A stretch of 64,000 bases of DNA, taken from contig JBBMOL010000117.1 in NCBI GenBank assembly GCA_037954665.1, forward strand, positions 1,116,001-1,180,000, written 5' to 3'. This document shows, in pieces, positions 11,241 to 21,908 of this stretch (position 1 is the first letter of the stretch; every line of letters starts with the position of its first letter). This DNA comes from Laguncularia racemosa. Its lineage: Eukaryota; Streptophyta; Magnoliopsida; Myrtales; Combretaceae. The notes below the pieces were generated by a model, which did not search any database, was not told the origin of the DNA, and worked only from the letters and a program-made list of their open reading frames with translations. Position numbers and translations under genes: made by a program.

Positions 11241-12377
11241 GACCCCTTGTGTGAACCTTGAGGGCATCCTTTGTTTTAGCATCCTTTGTTTTTCTTTTGA
11301 ATCATTAGAATTCCCTTAGGAACTTTAGGATTTTATATTCTCTTTAATTCTTTTACATTTCTTGTTATTCCAAATTTTAGTTTGAAAAAAGAATGTTATT
11401 TTGCTGAAGTTTGCTTTTAATTGAAGAATTCTAGGAATAATTTTGGAGGATTGAAGTTCTACAAACTCTTGAAGATTATAGCAATTGTTTCATTTACTTT
11501 ATTTTCTTTTATGCCATTTATTAGTTTATTCTTGTTATTCAATATGAACTCCATTGCACCTATTTATTTCAATTGTTCGTATGCAATCTACTCCATAATG
11601 TTCTAAATCATCTTTGTGGGAAACATGATGAAGCCATAATTCAAACTAAAATGATCATTGTATTCATGTTATAAGACATATAGATATACGAAATTTTCAT
11701 ATAAGAAGTCCTGCTATGAATTGTATTTTGTAATTGAAATCAATGCATAGGAATGTAATTGACTCGAAAGAGAAATTTAGGTTTTATCAAGAATTCCTAA
11801 GTAAGATTTAATAATTCATGCGGAAGCAGCGTTATTGAATTTTATTAGAAATTGACTTAAGTGTTTCATGCAATATTTTTATTAAATTTTTCACTAAGGG
11901 ATTAGGAGAAATTATTTTAAAGATATTAGGCAATCATATAATTGGGAAATTTATGATTGTGAATTAAAATCCTCCATTGATTTTAATTAGTGGGAGCTAT
12001 TAAATTAAATTGGGGTAATGTTACTTTAAAACTTGATAAGGGATTAAGGTTTTGTCAATTTCTTGTGAAAATCCATATAGCTTTGAGTTATTATAACATG
12101 AAGGCAATATGATTAGTAGAATTAAGGTGGATTCTATTTCCCACCATCAATTTATCATTTTTCAAACACAATTCCCTTTTTGCGCATTTAGCATAATTCA
12201 TTCACATTTGATCTCATCAAATATCATTGCTTAAATAATAGTAGAAATTGATATAGGTATATTACTTAATCAATCTTTGTGGTTCGACACTCTTCTCTCA
12301 CTATATTACTTGGTCCAATCCAGTACACTTCCCAGTATTTATTCATGCTCATTTCATATCTCTTTTTGCGTGGATCA

Positions 12378-12790
12378 ATAACAGTAAAGAAGAAATTGGT
12401 AATAGCTTTAATGTTAGCACTACTTAAGACAGGGGAAGAGTTTGAGATTTTTAGTAATGCATTGACTAAAGGATTGGGATGTGTACTTGTGTAGAATGGG
12501 AGAGGCATTACATATGTCTCTTGTTAGTTGAAATCATATGAGAAGAACTACTCTATACACTGTAGTGATCTTAGCACTGAAATTATGAAGACACTACCTA
12601 TATGGTAAGAAGTACAAATTCTTTATAGACCACAAAAGTCTGAAATATCTATTCACCTAGAAGGATTTGAATATTAGGCAAAGAAGATGGATGGAGTTGA
12701 TTAATGACTATGATGTGGAGATCCACTACCACCCTAAGAAGGTAAATGTTATAGCAAATGCCTTTAGTTAGAAGAAGTGAGTTAATATAG
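12378..12790 (+). pseudogene. Element A RNase H remnant
   Basis: After the solo LTR the A frame resumes with 'VKKKLVIALMLALLKTGEEF' and 'IFSNALTKGLGCVLV' (gypsy RNase H usually reads '...VYCDASLKGLGCVLMQ'), followed by 'YEKNYSIH' and 'HYHPKKVNVIANAF'. The first catalytic Asp position reads Asn. Stops and frame changes are frequent. RNase H would have removed the RNA strand during reverse transcription. Confidence 0.65.
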
Positions 12791-12904
12791 CAACTCTAAT
12801 CACCTCTTAGAAATAGATATTGGAAGACATGCATAAGTTAGAGTTAGAGATGGTGAACATGAAGTGGGAACTAGATTGACTCGTCTTTGTATTCAACCAA
12901 CCCT

Positions 12905-14240
12905 TCTTGATTGACTTAAAATAGCACAAATGAAAGATTTTAGAATTCAAAAGATTAGGAACAAAATAGCATGGGGAGAAACAGCTAACTTTAAGAAAGA
13001 TGTTGGAAGTGTAGTTAAATATGGTATGAGATTGTGTGTACTGGATAATATTGAATCGAAGAAAGAAATTATGAAAGAAGCTCATTATTCAGGATATACA
13101 TCACATCTTGGAAGCACCAAGATGTACAAAGATTTGAAGAATTAGTATTGGCGGAGAAATATAAAATGGCAAGATAGTAGAATTTGTATCTAAATGCATG
13201 ACATGATAACATATTAGAATTGAGCATCAAAGACTAGCCAGTGAGTTACAGCCACTTTCTATACTTGAATGAAATGGGAAAATGTAACTATGGACATTGT
13301 TATAGCTCTATCAAGAACTAAAGAGAAACATGATGGTAATTGTGGATAGGTTAATCAAATTAGCGCATTTCAAACCAACTAAAGTAAAGTATAAGTTATA
13401 GAGACTTGCTTAGCTACATATTAAAGGGATTATTAGATTACATGGTGTGCTAGTCATTATAACTTTCGATAAGGACATGGTTCATTACTAGATCCAGGAA
13501 AAGTTTACACTTGGCTTTGGGTACTAAATTATAGTTTAGCACTCCTTTTAATTCTTAGATACATGAATAGTATGAAAGAACCATTTAAATTTTAGAGGAC
13601 TTGTTGTGAGCATGCTCTTTGGACTATGAGGGTAATTGGAATGATCACCTACCCTTAGTAGAATTTGCATACAAGAATAGCTACTAGGCAACTATTTAGA
13701 TGGCTCCATATGAAGCACTTTATGGTAGGAAGTGTAGATCTCCTTTACACTGAGATGAGGTTGGTGAAAGATAGATATTAAGGCCATAGATAGTACAAGA
13801 AGTTGTAGATAAAGTGAGGGTGATAAGATAGAGAATTCTTTTGGCTTGGAATTGCTAGAAAAGTTATGCAAATAGAAGGTGACGCCTTTTGAAATTCCAA
13901 GTGGGAGAAAAGGTTCCATTGCATGTTTCTCCAACTAAGGGATTAATTAGATTTGGTATGAGAGGAAAGTTAAACCCAAGGTATGTAGGTCCATTCGAAA
14001 TTTTGGAAACAAATGGTAATGTAGCTTACAAGTTAGCTATACCACTAAGTTTCGAAAGGGTACATGATGTATTTCATATATCTATGTTGAGGAAATTTAT
14101 GCCAAATTCAGATCAAGTAGTGGCTTTGGATCCTCTAAATTTACAATGGGATTTATCCTCTATTGAAAGTCTTGTAAGAATAGTGGACACTAAGGAAGAA
14201 GTATTGACGAGAAGAGTGATTTCCTTTCTTAATGTATAAT
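12905..14240 (+). pseudogene. Element A integrase remnant with chromodomain-like end
   Basis: The open part 12930-13145 reads as the zinc-binding N-terminal region ('MKEAHYSGYTSHLGSTKMYKDLK'; normally 'AH-SPYSIHPGSTKMYRDL'). The catalytic core at about 13150-13760 is shredded, but 'YGRKC-SPLH-DEVGE' is readable near 13722. 13889-14239 encodes the C-terminal part, 'VSPTKGLIRFGMRGKLNPRY' and 'VHDVFHISMLRKFMP', typical of Tekay/Del chromoviruses. The frame stops at 14237 inside what would be the chromodomain. Integrase would insert the cDNA; this copy cannot. Confidence 0.8.
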
Positions 14241-14350
14241 GGTTAAATCGGATTGAACATGAAGTGACGTAGGAGCTAGAAGAAGATAGGTGAAGGAGTA
14301 TTTAGAGCTTTTTTTAAACATAGGTAACTTTCGAGGATGAAAGTTTCTAT

Positions 14351-14370
14351 TGAAGGGGGGAGGGGAGGGA
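14351..14370 (+). other. Polypurine tract of element A
   Basis: 'tgaaggggggaggggaggga' lies directly before the 3' LTR start at 14371, where plus-strand cDNA synthesis is primed. Confidence 0.8.
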
Positions 14371-15525
14371 TGTAAAAATAAAGACAAAATAAATAATTTA
14401 AGCAAACATGGTAAGAAAAGTAATAAGGTTTAAGTATGGTGGAAAATTAGTTTTTTTTTTTTTTTTTTTTTTTTTTACAGTTAGGGTATTTAAACCCCCA
14501 ATTGACCTATGGACTCCACTTTTCCCATTTGCGCAATTAAGAACATAGAAACACTCTTAGACACATGCTAGGTAGCTTAATGGAATTCTACAAGATCAAC
14601 CCGCTTTCACCAGGTAAGGGCTTTGGTCATTAAGATATGTATTCTTGATTTTAGATTTGTAAGTCTAAATAATTTTGGTGATCTATTGCTAGAATTTAGA
14701 ATAAAGGATGAGACAGAACAAGCATAGACATGTGATAAAGTAATTTAGGGATCCTAATCGCAAATCGAAGCAAATAAGTGTTCATACTTTTTGTAATGTT
14801 GTAGAATTTACAATTTAAAGGAGTTAATTTGATTTAGATTAATAGAAATTAGGGTTAGGAAGTTAATTGGAGAAGAGGAAGAGGAGGATTTTTGAAACAA
14901 GAGGGTACACAATTAGATACAAGGATTTGTACCTTTACTGTATTGACTAAGGATGGGATTTTGGTGCCATAAGGGGTACATGACACAATACATAGGTGCG
15001 TACTTGTACCAACTTGTGTTTAAGTACACGATGAAGTACTTAAGTGTGTTAGAAGGGGCTTTATGCATAGAAAGATATACGACCATTCACACAATCGTTT
15101 TCCTTCTCATGTTCTTCCATATGGCCACATATATAACTTTGTTGTTCTAGAACACCCATATTTTACTTTATGTCATTTCTTTGCAATTCTAAGCTAAGAT
15201 TCATGAATAATAACATAATGGAGAGAGGAAATATGCAACTAGGATATGATCAACCATTTAGTAAACTTAGATTATTTCATAGGGTAGTACTAAACTTTGT
15301 TTTTGGTACTTGACAAGTTATTATACTTTTGATAGTTACGTAAAAGCTAGCATTTGGACCGCTCCTTTAGGTACATATCTACCTTGTTTATTGATTGTGT
15401 TTGATAGTATGGTTTGTTTAAAGAATTTAAAGGTTATATGACTAAAATGCGTATGTTGCTTGTGCTTGGCTAGGCTTAGGGGCTCATAATGGTAGATCCT
15501 TAGGGGTACCTTGATGATTGATATA
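14371..15525 (+). repeat. Element A 3' LTR, first piece
   Basis: It aligns with the 5' LTR from 4140 to about 5275. A poly-T run of about 26 bases (14451-14476) replaces a short T tract of the 5' LTR. The piece stops where element B begins. Confidence 0.85.
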
Positions 15526-16737
15526 TGATAAGCGTTATAAAATACTTATTATTTATAACACTTACAATAACCTTTTATTTAATTCTTTTACATTTTGTAT
15601 GGATATTTCACTTAATCAATCTTTATTTTGCTTGTAGAGCCTTAAAATATAATTTATGATTCAATAGAAGAATTTTATGAAAGTTGAAGGAAAAAAAAAT
15701 CAATTTTACAAGATGGAAAGGCTAACACAGTGGAGAACATGGCTATGTCCAGCCATGTAAAGTAGCTGAGTCTAACCATACAAAAGCCACTGATACCAAG
15801 GCATGTTAATCAACTGTGTAGGGGCGATAGAAGTATAAACATGCTCATGTTGGTGGGCTTGTTGAAGGGAAAAATTGGATAGAAAGGAACACGGGAGATG
15901 GCATGCCCATGTAGTGACCATACTGAGTTTGATGTCTATATAAAGCAACAAAATCACTATAGATTGGAGGAGAGATTAGAATAGGGTATTAGAATAGAGT
16001 ATTAAGGATTTTTAGTTTTTAGTTTTAATGCTTTTCTTTATGCATTCTTTTTATTATTGTTGTTTTTATATTTAATATATTGCTAGCTTAAACTTTCCTT
16101 AATACTTAGGTATGTCGAACCCTAAAATGAATATCGATTTTTTTTTATTTATCATTCAATGATTTAATTATCATTTTGTGATCTAATTATGTGTTCTTCA
16201 TTTCTTTCAATTTAATATTGTTGGCATTTTAGTTGAAGTTTGATTTCTTATATAGAGATGGAGAGATTCTGTAATAGAATAGATCTAGCATAATAAAAAA
16301 GGAGTTGCACGCAATCTTAGAGATAAGACGATGTAAATCTTCCAGAGTTGGGTTTAACCTAATAGCGGAATTTATAGATTAAATGTAATGCAATTTTAGA
16401 GGTTTTAATTAGGAAGATGTTCTAATTAATCAACCTTGAATTAGGAGTTAGTAGACTTAAGAGAGCTATTAGTTCATTTCAAGAATTCTCACAATCTAAG
16501 AAGACAATGATAAAATTCAATAATAATTAGTTATTTACGTTAGTAATTTTAGGGGAATTTAATATTTGGATGCATTTTAATGTTTATTGTTTTCCTTAGT
16601 TTATTAGTTATTGATTTTGTTCACTCACTTGATTTTTTAGATTAGATAATAAGAAAAGGGTAATTACTAGTAATTAAGATCAACACTTGATATCTATATT
16701 CACTATACTATAGAATTGATAGGTGCACTTACCTATA
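15526..16737 (+). repeat. Element B 5' LTR
   Basis: It begins 'tgataagcgttataaaatac' and ends near 'cacttacctata'. It matches 31481-32688 throughout. A TATA box (tatataaa, 15937-15944) lies downstream of decayed 'acatggctatgtccagccat' motifs. Confidence 0.85.
15937..15944 (+). promoter_or_regulatory. TATA box in B 5' LTR
   Basis: 'gatgtctatataaagcaac' is a good plant TATA context. The same box is in the 3' LTR at 31878-31885. Confidence 0.5.
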
Positions 16738-16878
16738 TCTTTTTAATTTAATCATTAATTTTTTTTATTGCTTACTTTTTATTAGTCTTTATTTTTCATA
16801 GTGTTTGTTTTCTTCTATTGTTTTTACCTAGTAGACAATAACCACTTAATCAACATGTCCAATGATTAAGAGGAGAGA

Positions 16879-17970
16879 ATGATGTTTAACTATGCAAGAC
16901 CATCACTTACTAGAGCTAATTCGAGTGCTATTAGGCCTGTAATTGTATCTAAGAACTTTGAAATTAAACCCCATATTATTTATTGCATGATCAAGATCTC
17001 AATGCAAACATTGCTAACTTTTTTGAAATATATGATACCTTCAAAATTAATGGGGCCACATATGACACTGTTAGGTTATAATTTTTCCCTTTTTCCTTAA
17101 GAGATAGATCTAAACAATGGTTGAATTCTCTTCTTAGCTGGCTAAGCATTTTCCACTAGCAAAGATTTTGAAACTACACAACGATATCTCTTCTTATGCT
17201 CAAATAGAGTCTGAGATGATATATGATACATGGGAGAGATATAAGGATCTATTGAGGAAATGTCCACATTATAGTCTTCCATTATAGATGCAAATTCAGG
17301 CTTTCTATGGAGGACTAAATTAAACTACCAGGTAGATGGTAGATGTAACTACCAGAGAGACTTTGAATAATAAAGCTTGTGAAGAGGCCTAAAACTTAAT
17401 AGAAAAGATAACCATGAATAGCTACTAGTAGAATGCGATAAGAGCTAGACAACCAAGAGTAGCAGGAGTATATGATGTAGATGCTATTACTGCTTTAGTA
17501 GCTCAGGTTGAAGTACTAAGCAAGAAAATAGATGGAATATTGATGACATAACAATCGGGTTAATTAAAGTTTGTTTCCAATTTTAATGAACATGTTAATT
17601 TTGTAGGTCTCCCAAATAGGTAACAAAACAATCCCTACAATAACACTTATAATTTGAGTTGGAGAAATCATCTTAACTTTTCTTAGGGAATCAACAAAAG
17701 AATGGTCCATTTGGATTCTAATAAGCACATCACCAATCGGAACAAAAGCTAGATTTAGAAGACCTGATGATGAAGTTTATCTAGACCATTAAAACACGTT
17801 TCCAAGCTATAGAAGCATTGTGAAGGAATTAAGAAGCCTCAATTCAGAACTTGGAATATCAAGTTGGATAGATTGCAAAGATGATTTCAAAAAGACCCTA
17901 TGAAGCTTTACTTAGAAACATAGAGCTTAACCCTAAGGAACAAATTAAGGCAATCTTCTGAATGAGTGAA
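16879..17970 (+). pseudogene. Element B gag remnant
   Basis: Readable segments in shifting frames are 'NFFEIYDTFKINGATYDTV' (about 17010-17065), 'FFPFSLRDRSKQWLNSLLS' and a 'MIHGRDI'-type stretch. They match the widespread Athila/Tat gag pattern ('LFPFSLRD-AK-WL-SL...', 'ESLYDAWERYKDLLRKCPHH'). Many stops and frameshifts are present. Gag forms the particle; this copy is dead. Confidence 0.65.
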
Positions 17971-18164
17971 GGAGAAGTGCAAGCTGAAGGGAAAGGTAAA
18001 AGGATAGAGGAAAGGGAACATCCCCTAAAGGTAAAAGAATATGTTTCAAAAATCCATTACCCAGCTCAACTTAAGAGAGAATGCTCAAAGGAATAATGTG
18101 TAAGTTTTTGGAACTTTTCAAAAAACTTCACATAAATTTACCTTTTGTTGAGGCTTTGTCATAG

Positions 18165-18650
18165 ATGCTTAAGTATAGAAAGTTTTTAAAGGACCTGCTT
18201 TCAAACAAGAAGAAATTGGAAGTAGTCTCAACAATCACCCTTAATGAGGAATGCTCTAACTTTTTACAAATCATGTTACCAAATCTATTAAAAGATTTAA
18301 GGAGTTTTACTCTATCTTATTTTATTGGCAATTTATCCATAAACAAAACTCTAGTTGACTTAAGTGCAAGTATTAATCTAATACCACACCATATGTTTAA
18401 GAAGTTAAGATTAGGGAAACTTAAACCAAGACATATGAGCATTCAATTGGTTGATAGATCCATTAAGTACCTTATTAGTATCATTGAAGATGTGTTGGTT
18501 AAAGTAGAAACATTCATATTTCTAGTGGATTTTGTAATCTTAGAGATAGATGAGGATAACAAGGCACCACTAATTTTAGGATGCCCTTTCTTGGCTATTA
18601 CTAAAGCAATTATAGATGTAGGAAATCACACATTATTCTCTACAAATTAG
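18165..18650 (+). pseudogene. Element B aspartic protease domain remnant
   Basis: The 161-residue open frame reads 'YRKFLKDLLSNKKKLE', 'TLNEECSNFLQ', 'KTLVDLSASINLIPHHMF', 'MSIQLVDRSIKYLISIIEDV' and 'ILGCPFLAITKAIIDV'. This is the standard Athila/Tat gag-protease linker plus retropepsin, where the active site is usually 'ALADLGASINLMP'. Here the Gly after the catalytic Asp-Leu is Ser. The frame is open, but its upstream gag part is broken and no RT follows. Without a gag start it cannot be expressed as a normal polyprotein. Confidence 0.75.
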
Positions 18651-19279
18651 GGCTGAAGAATAAAGTTTCAAAATGCCTAACATAGTCCTATACCCTCTAA
18701 GGAGTAACAATACTTGCTATTCATGGATACATCTAACTTAATTGATTATACTTATGTGCAAGATGGCATTTATGAAGACCCCATACAATAATATCCCATT
18801 CGCGGCAATCAATAGGGTTTAGGAAAATTCAAGAAATTTGAACATTGTAAATTTAATTGCCATTCTCCTGACTAAATAAAGGAGGTAACAACTATTGAGC
18901 TAATGACGTTAAACAACAATGCTTCTTGGGAGGTAACCTAAGTACTAACTTAGTTTTATAATTTAGTTTAATATAATTTAATTTGTTTATTTTTAGTTAG
19001 TTACACCTAGTTATTTCAAAAAAAAAAAAAATTACACTTGATTTTTGTATTATGAAAGCATAATTGCAGGACAAGAGAAACAAAGAAGAAAGTTACATGG
19101 GAGTTTACATGCCCATGTTCATCAATCGTGTTAGGAACTCCATCTTTTAGAAAGCTAGAATTAAGCTTCAAGTTTTATTCAGCCTTGTTAGGGAAGTATT
19201 TTGCTATTTTTCCGCATTAGTTATTTTGCTGTTCTATTTTGTACATTGTGGACAATGTACCATGTTAAGTTTTGGGGGG
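18651..19279 (+). other. Element B 3' non-coding stretch with internal G-tract
   Basis: It contains 'caacaatgcttcttgggagg', a phrase usual downstream of Athila-type ORFs, and 'acattgtggacaatgtacca' followed by 'gttaagttttggggggg'. The G run resembles a polypurine tract and is where element C landed. Confidence 0.55.
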
Positions 19280-19565
19280 GGTAAACACACCATTTTTGCC
19301 CTCGAAATCAACAATTCTCAATAATAAATCAATTTTTCAATTTTTCCTAATTTTTCCCAATTTTTCCTAATTTAGCATAAGATAATAAAAATGTTCAAAA
19401 AATAAAAATAAATAGGAAAACACTTCAATTTTGAAAAATGATTTCAGAAATGGCAATAATAAATAATAAAAATTTTTTACAAATTTTTGGAATTTTCAAA
19501 AAAATACAAAAAATGGAAAAATCGCATTGCATATATGCAATTTGCGAAAATAAAAAAATTAGGAA

Positions 19566-19645
19566 AGTGGGCTAGCTTAGCTGGTCCGGACCGTGGCTAG
19601 GCGCGCGCGCAGGGGGTCGAGGTCGCGGGTTCGAATCGCGGGGGA
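19566..19645 (+). promoter_or_regulatory. tRNA-like block with pol III A and B boxes in C 5' LTR
   Basis: 'tagcttagctgg' (19573-19584) fits the A box TRGCNNAGYNGG, and 'ggttcgaatcg' (19628-19638) fits the B box GGTTCGANNCC at 10 of 11 positions. The boxes are 55 bases apart, within the range for tRNA genes. A full cloverleaf does not close: the T stem is only partly paired. It may be a tRNA or SINE relic rather than a functional tRNA. The 3' LTR copy has the A box even closer to consensus. Confidence 0.55.
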
Positions 19646-19980
19646 CGCAGTTTCCGCGTTTTGTAATTTTTCGACTTATCCAGGACACGTGGCAGGCTCT
19701 AATTGGTTGGAAGAAACGCACACGTCGGGCACGTGATCATCCCCTACCTCGAGCCCGAGATCGCCGGCGAGAAGAAAAAATTCGTATTTCGGCCGTTTTG
19801 ATCCGATTTTTTGCATGAATCCAACAGATCTTCAACAAAAATAAGATAAACACTATCTAATTGGAATCAAATCGCAACAAATCGTTGGATAGGCGCGGAT
19901 CGGAGTTGGTTTTTCAACCGAAAATCCGATCAGCTTCAATCGGAGGAAATCCGAGCTTATCCAGCTTGATTTAAAACGCC

Positions 19981-19988
19981 TATAAATA
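19981..19988 (+). promoter_or_regulatory. TATA box of C 5' LTR (pol II)
   Basis: 'tataaatagaggaggagg' sits in a GC-richer part of the LTR. It is conserved at 27760-27767 in the 3' LTR. Transcription would begin around 20010, ahead of the GA run. Confidence 0.7.
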
Positions 19989-21410
19989 GAGGAGGAGGTG
20001 AAGAAGCCAAATCACATATCAGAATTGCGAGAGAGAGAGAAAAGAGTGCAAATCGAAGGAACTTGAAGCCGTGACCGCCGACTGGAGTTCAAACCACCGC
20101 AAGGAGACGTTCTGGGAGTAAACCGCCACCACCATCGGATTCAGCACCCCCAAGAAGCTAAGATTCGACACTTCACCCGCCGCAAACGACCGCCGGAACG
20201 CCTTGAACGAGCCAATACCGCCGCCGTGTCCGACCGATTCGACCCGACCCGATCTGACCCGATCCGATCCGACCCGCGCACCGATCCGGATCCAGGTAAG
20301 TCGGATTTTCCAGATTTTTTTATTATTATTTATTTTATTTATTTTGTTTATTTGTTTATGTTGAATTTATTTATTATTATTTATTATATTGTTAGCCATT
20401 TATTTATTTATATTGTCGATAAATAGGAAAATGTAGGAATTGTATTTTTCTAGGATTTAATAATGTAGAAAATAGAAAGTAGAAAATAGGAAATAAGAAA
20501 AAATAAAATAAAAATAATAAAAATGAAGAAAAATAATAGAAATATTAGAAAAAAAAATAATAATAAAATTTTAAATTTCAAAATAGGATAGAAAATAAAC
20601 TTAAGATAAATTTAAAAAAATATATATATAAAAATCACAAAAATCATGAAAAACTTACAAAACTTATAAAAATCACAAAAATCATGAAATTCATAAAAAT
20701 CATACAGATCACAAAAATTTAAAAAAAATTCCAAGAATTACAAAAAATAATAAGTTTTAATACTTAGAAAAATCCTTTTCTTCAAATAAATCCAAAATTG
20801 ATGTTTTCCCTCAAAATCATTTTCAAAAATCAAATTCAAAGTTTAGGCTTAGAAATTTTCAGAAAAAAAAAATCCCAAAGATGTTAAGAACATAAACCAA
20901 AAGAGTTTTCAAAATTAAAATTCACCAACAAACTTAAGATTTTCAAAAAAGGCGAACTACGACTTGTTTGATCCTGAGTAGCAGGTACGTAGGCACCCAT
21001 TCGGGTCAACCCCCTAAAATGAATGAAAAATTCTTTTTCTTGAAATAAATTCAAAAACGCAATAAAAAGTAACAGAAACACAATGAAACACGTTTCTAGA
21101 GATGAACAATTTTGAGAGATTAGGTGGTAACAGCATAGGTTTTAATAGGTTAGCCTCCGGACTTAGAAACTCTGGTTTTCCCTTTTTCTCTTCTCACAAA
21201 AACGAGAAGAGGAAATAACGACCACTAGTAGTCTAAATTAAGACTAATCCGCTCCTTTAGTCTTAATTCACTTTTCCCAACAACAGTTGGGTGGCGACTC
21301 CAAAAATCAAACGAAATTCCTAACTCAAGTCGAGGATCTAGATTAGATGAGCATAGGGTCTAGTTTAGATCGGATTAGGAATGGGAATTCAAAAATTAGA
21401 CTCGACAGGA

Positions 21411-21429
21411 TGGCGACTCCACTGGGGAC
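21411..21429 (+). other. Primer-binding site of element C, tRNA-Arg type
   Basis: TGGCGACTCCACTGGGGAC lies three bases past the LTR end. Its complement ends in CCA after a tRNA acceptor-like strand, and it is the type reported for Ogre/Tat elements (tRNA-Arg). Confidence 0.75.
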
Positions 21430-21908
21430 CCATGCCAGTAGGCTAGCCACCTGAATCTCTCCAAGTTGTTGTCTTTAAGAAATGTATTTCAAATTATTAC
21501 TCTGTTACTAATTTTGCAGGATTTAGTTAGATTTTTACTGTGGGGGGGTTTTGCATACATACGTTTGTGTGAGTAGATGCGGTCGAACCCGGACCGTCCT
21601 AGAAAACTAAGACGGGGAGCCATTGTGTAGGTTTCGGGCGAAGTGAGTTGATTCACCGTTCGGGACCGATTAGGCTACCCCACCCTATGCTTCGATATGG
21701 CCTGAGATCCATTTCTTCGAGAATGCGGGAGGCCATAGAGCTTGGGAACCAGTTAGAACCTACCGACTTGCATACATAACATCATACGAAGGGTTGACAA
21801 TTTGATGACAATGTAAAGGTTTGTTATTTTGTCCTGGGAGTTCAGGACTATTTCCTTGTAACATTTTCGTAGTTCTGTTTGTAACTAGGCTATTTCCTAT
21901 TGTAACAG
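21430..21908 (+). other. Element C 5' leader between PBS and ORF
   Basis: There is no ORF here. It is GC-richer than the surroundings and holds two splice acceptor candidates (ends at 21519 and 21908) and a G-run at 21542. Similar leaders precede ORFs of Ogre/Tat elements. Confidence 0.5.

Larger units (their letters stand above)
10790..12377 (+). mobile_element. Solo LTR (element F) inserted in the RT/RNase H junction of A
   Basis: The segment begins 'tgataagatcac', ends 'gcgtggatca', and is flanked by ATAAT (10785-10789) and ATAAC (12378-12382), a near-perfect 5-base duplication. It has a TATA box (tataaata, 11233-11240) and a 3' end with 'tttgtggttcgacactc', a phrase common near the ends of Tat/Athila LTRs. 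No gag or pol is present. Removing it rejoins the A frame between 'CENSF' and 'VKKKLVIA', which supports these limits. It also holds a short GCCGGC-rich repeat cluster (10985-11126). Confidence 0.75.
19280..21407 (+). repeat. Element C 5' LTR
   Basis: It starts '(g)gtaaacacaccattttt' and ends 'ttagactcgaca'. The 3' LTR starts 'tgtaaacacacc', so the first T here has become G. It contains a tRNA-like block (19566-19645), a TATA box (19981), a GA-run leader, a 'gatccgacccg' repeat (about 20236-20290) and a strong splice donor at 20297. Its last third carries 'caggtacgtaggcacccatt', a phrase typical of Tat/Ogre LTR ends. Confidence 0.9.
20297..21908 (+). other. Candidate leader intron of element C
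   Basis: The donor 'ccag|gtaagt' at 20297 is a perfect plant consensus inside the LTR. 'ttgtaacag' ends at 21908, directly before the ATG at 21909. An alternative acceptor with a textbook branch point, 'gttactaattttgcag', ends at 21519. Splicing to 21908 would join the LTR leader to the ORF start and remove the PBS, so spliced RNA could be translated but not reverse transcribed. This is inferred from splice motifs only. Confidence 0.5.

Noticed and set aside
19566..19645. A genuine tRNA gene
   Set aside because: A and B boxes fit, but the T stem and acceptor stem do not close, so it is listed only as tRNA-like.
20226..20426. Short frame at the LTR leader with Arg-Ser-Asp-Pro repeats (also at 28005)
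   Set aside because: It comes from a gatccgaccc tandem repeat and ends in low-complexity hydrophobic sequence; the splice donor also cuts it.
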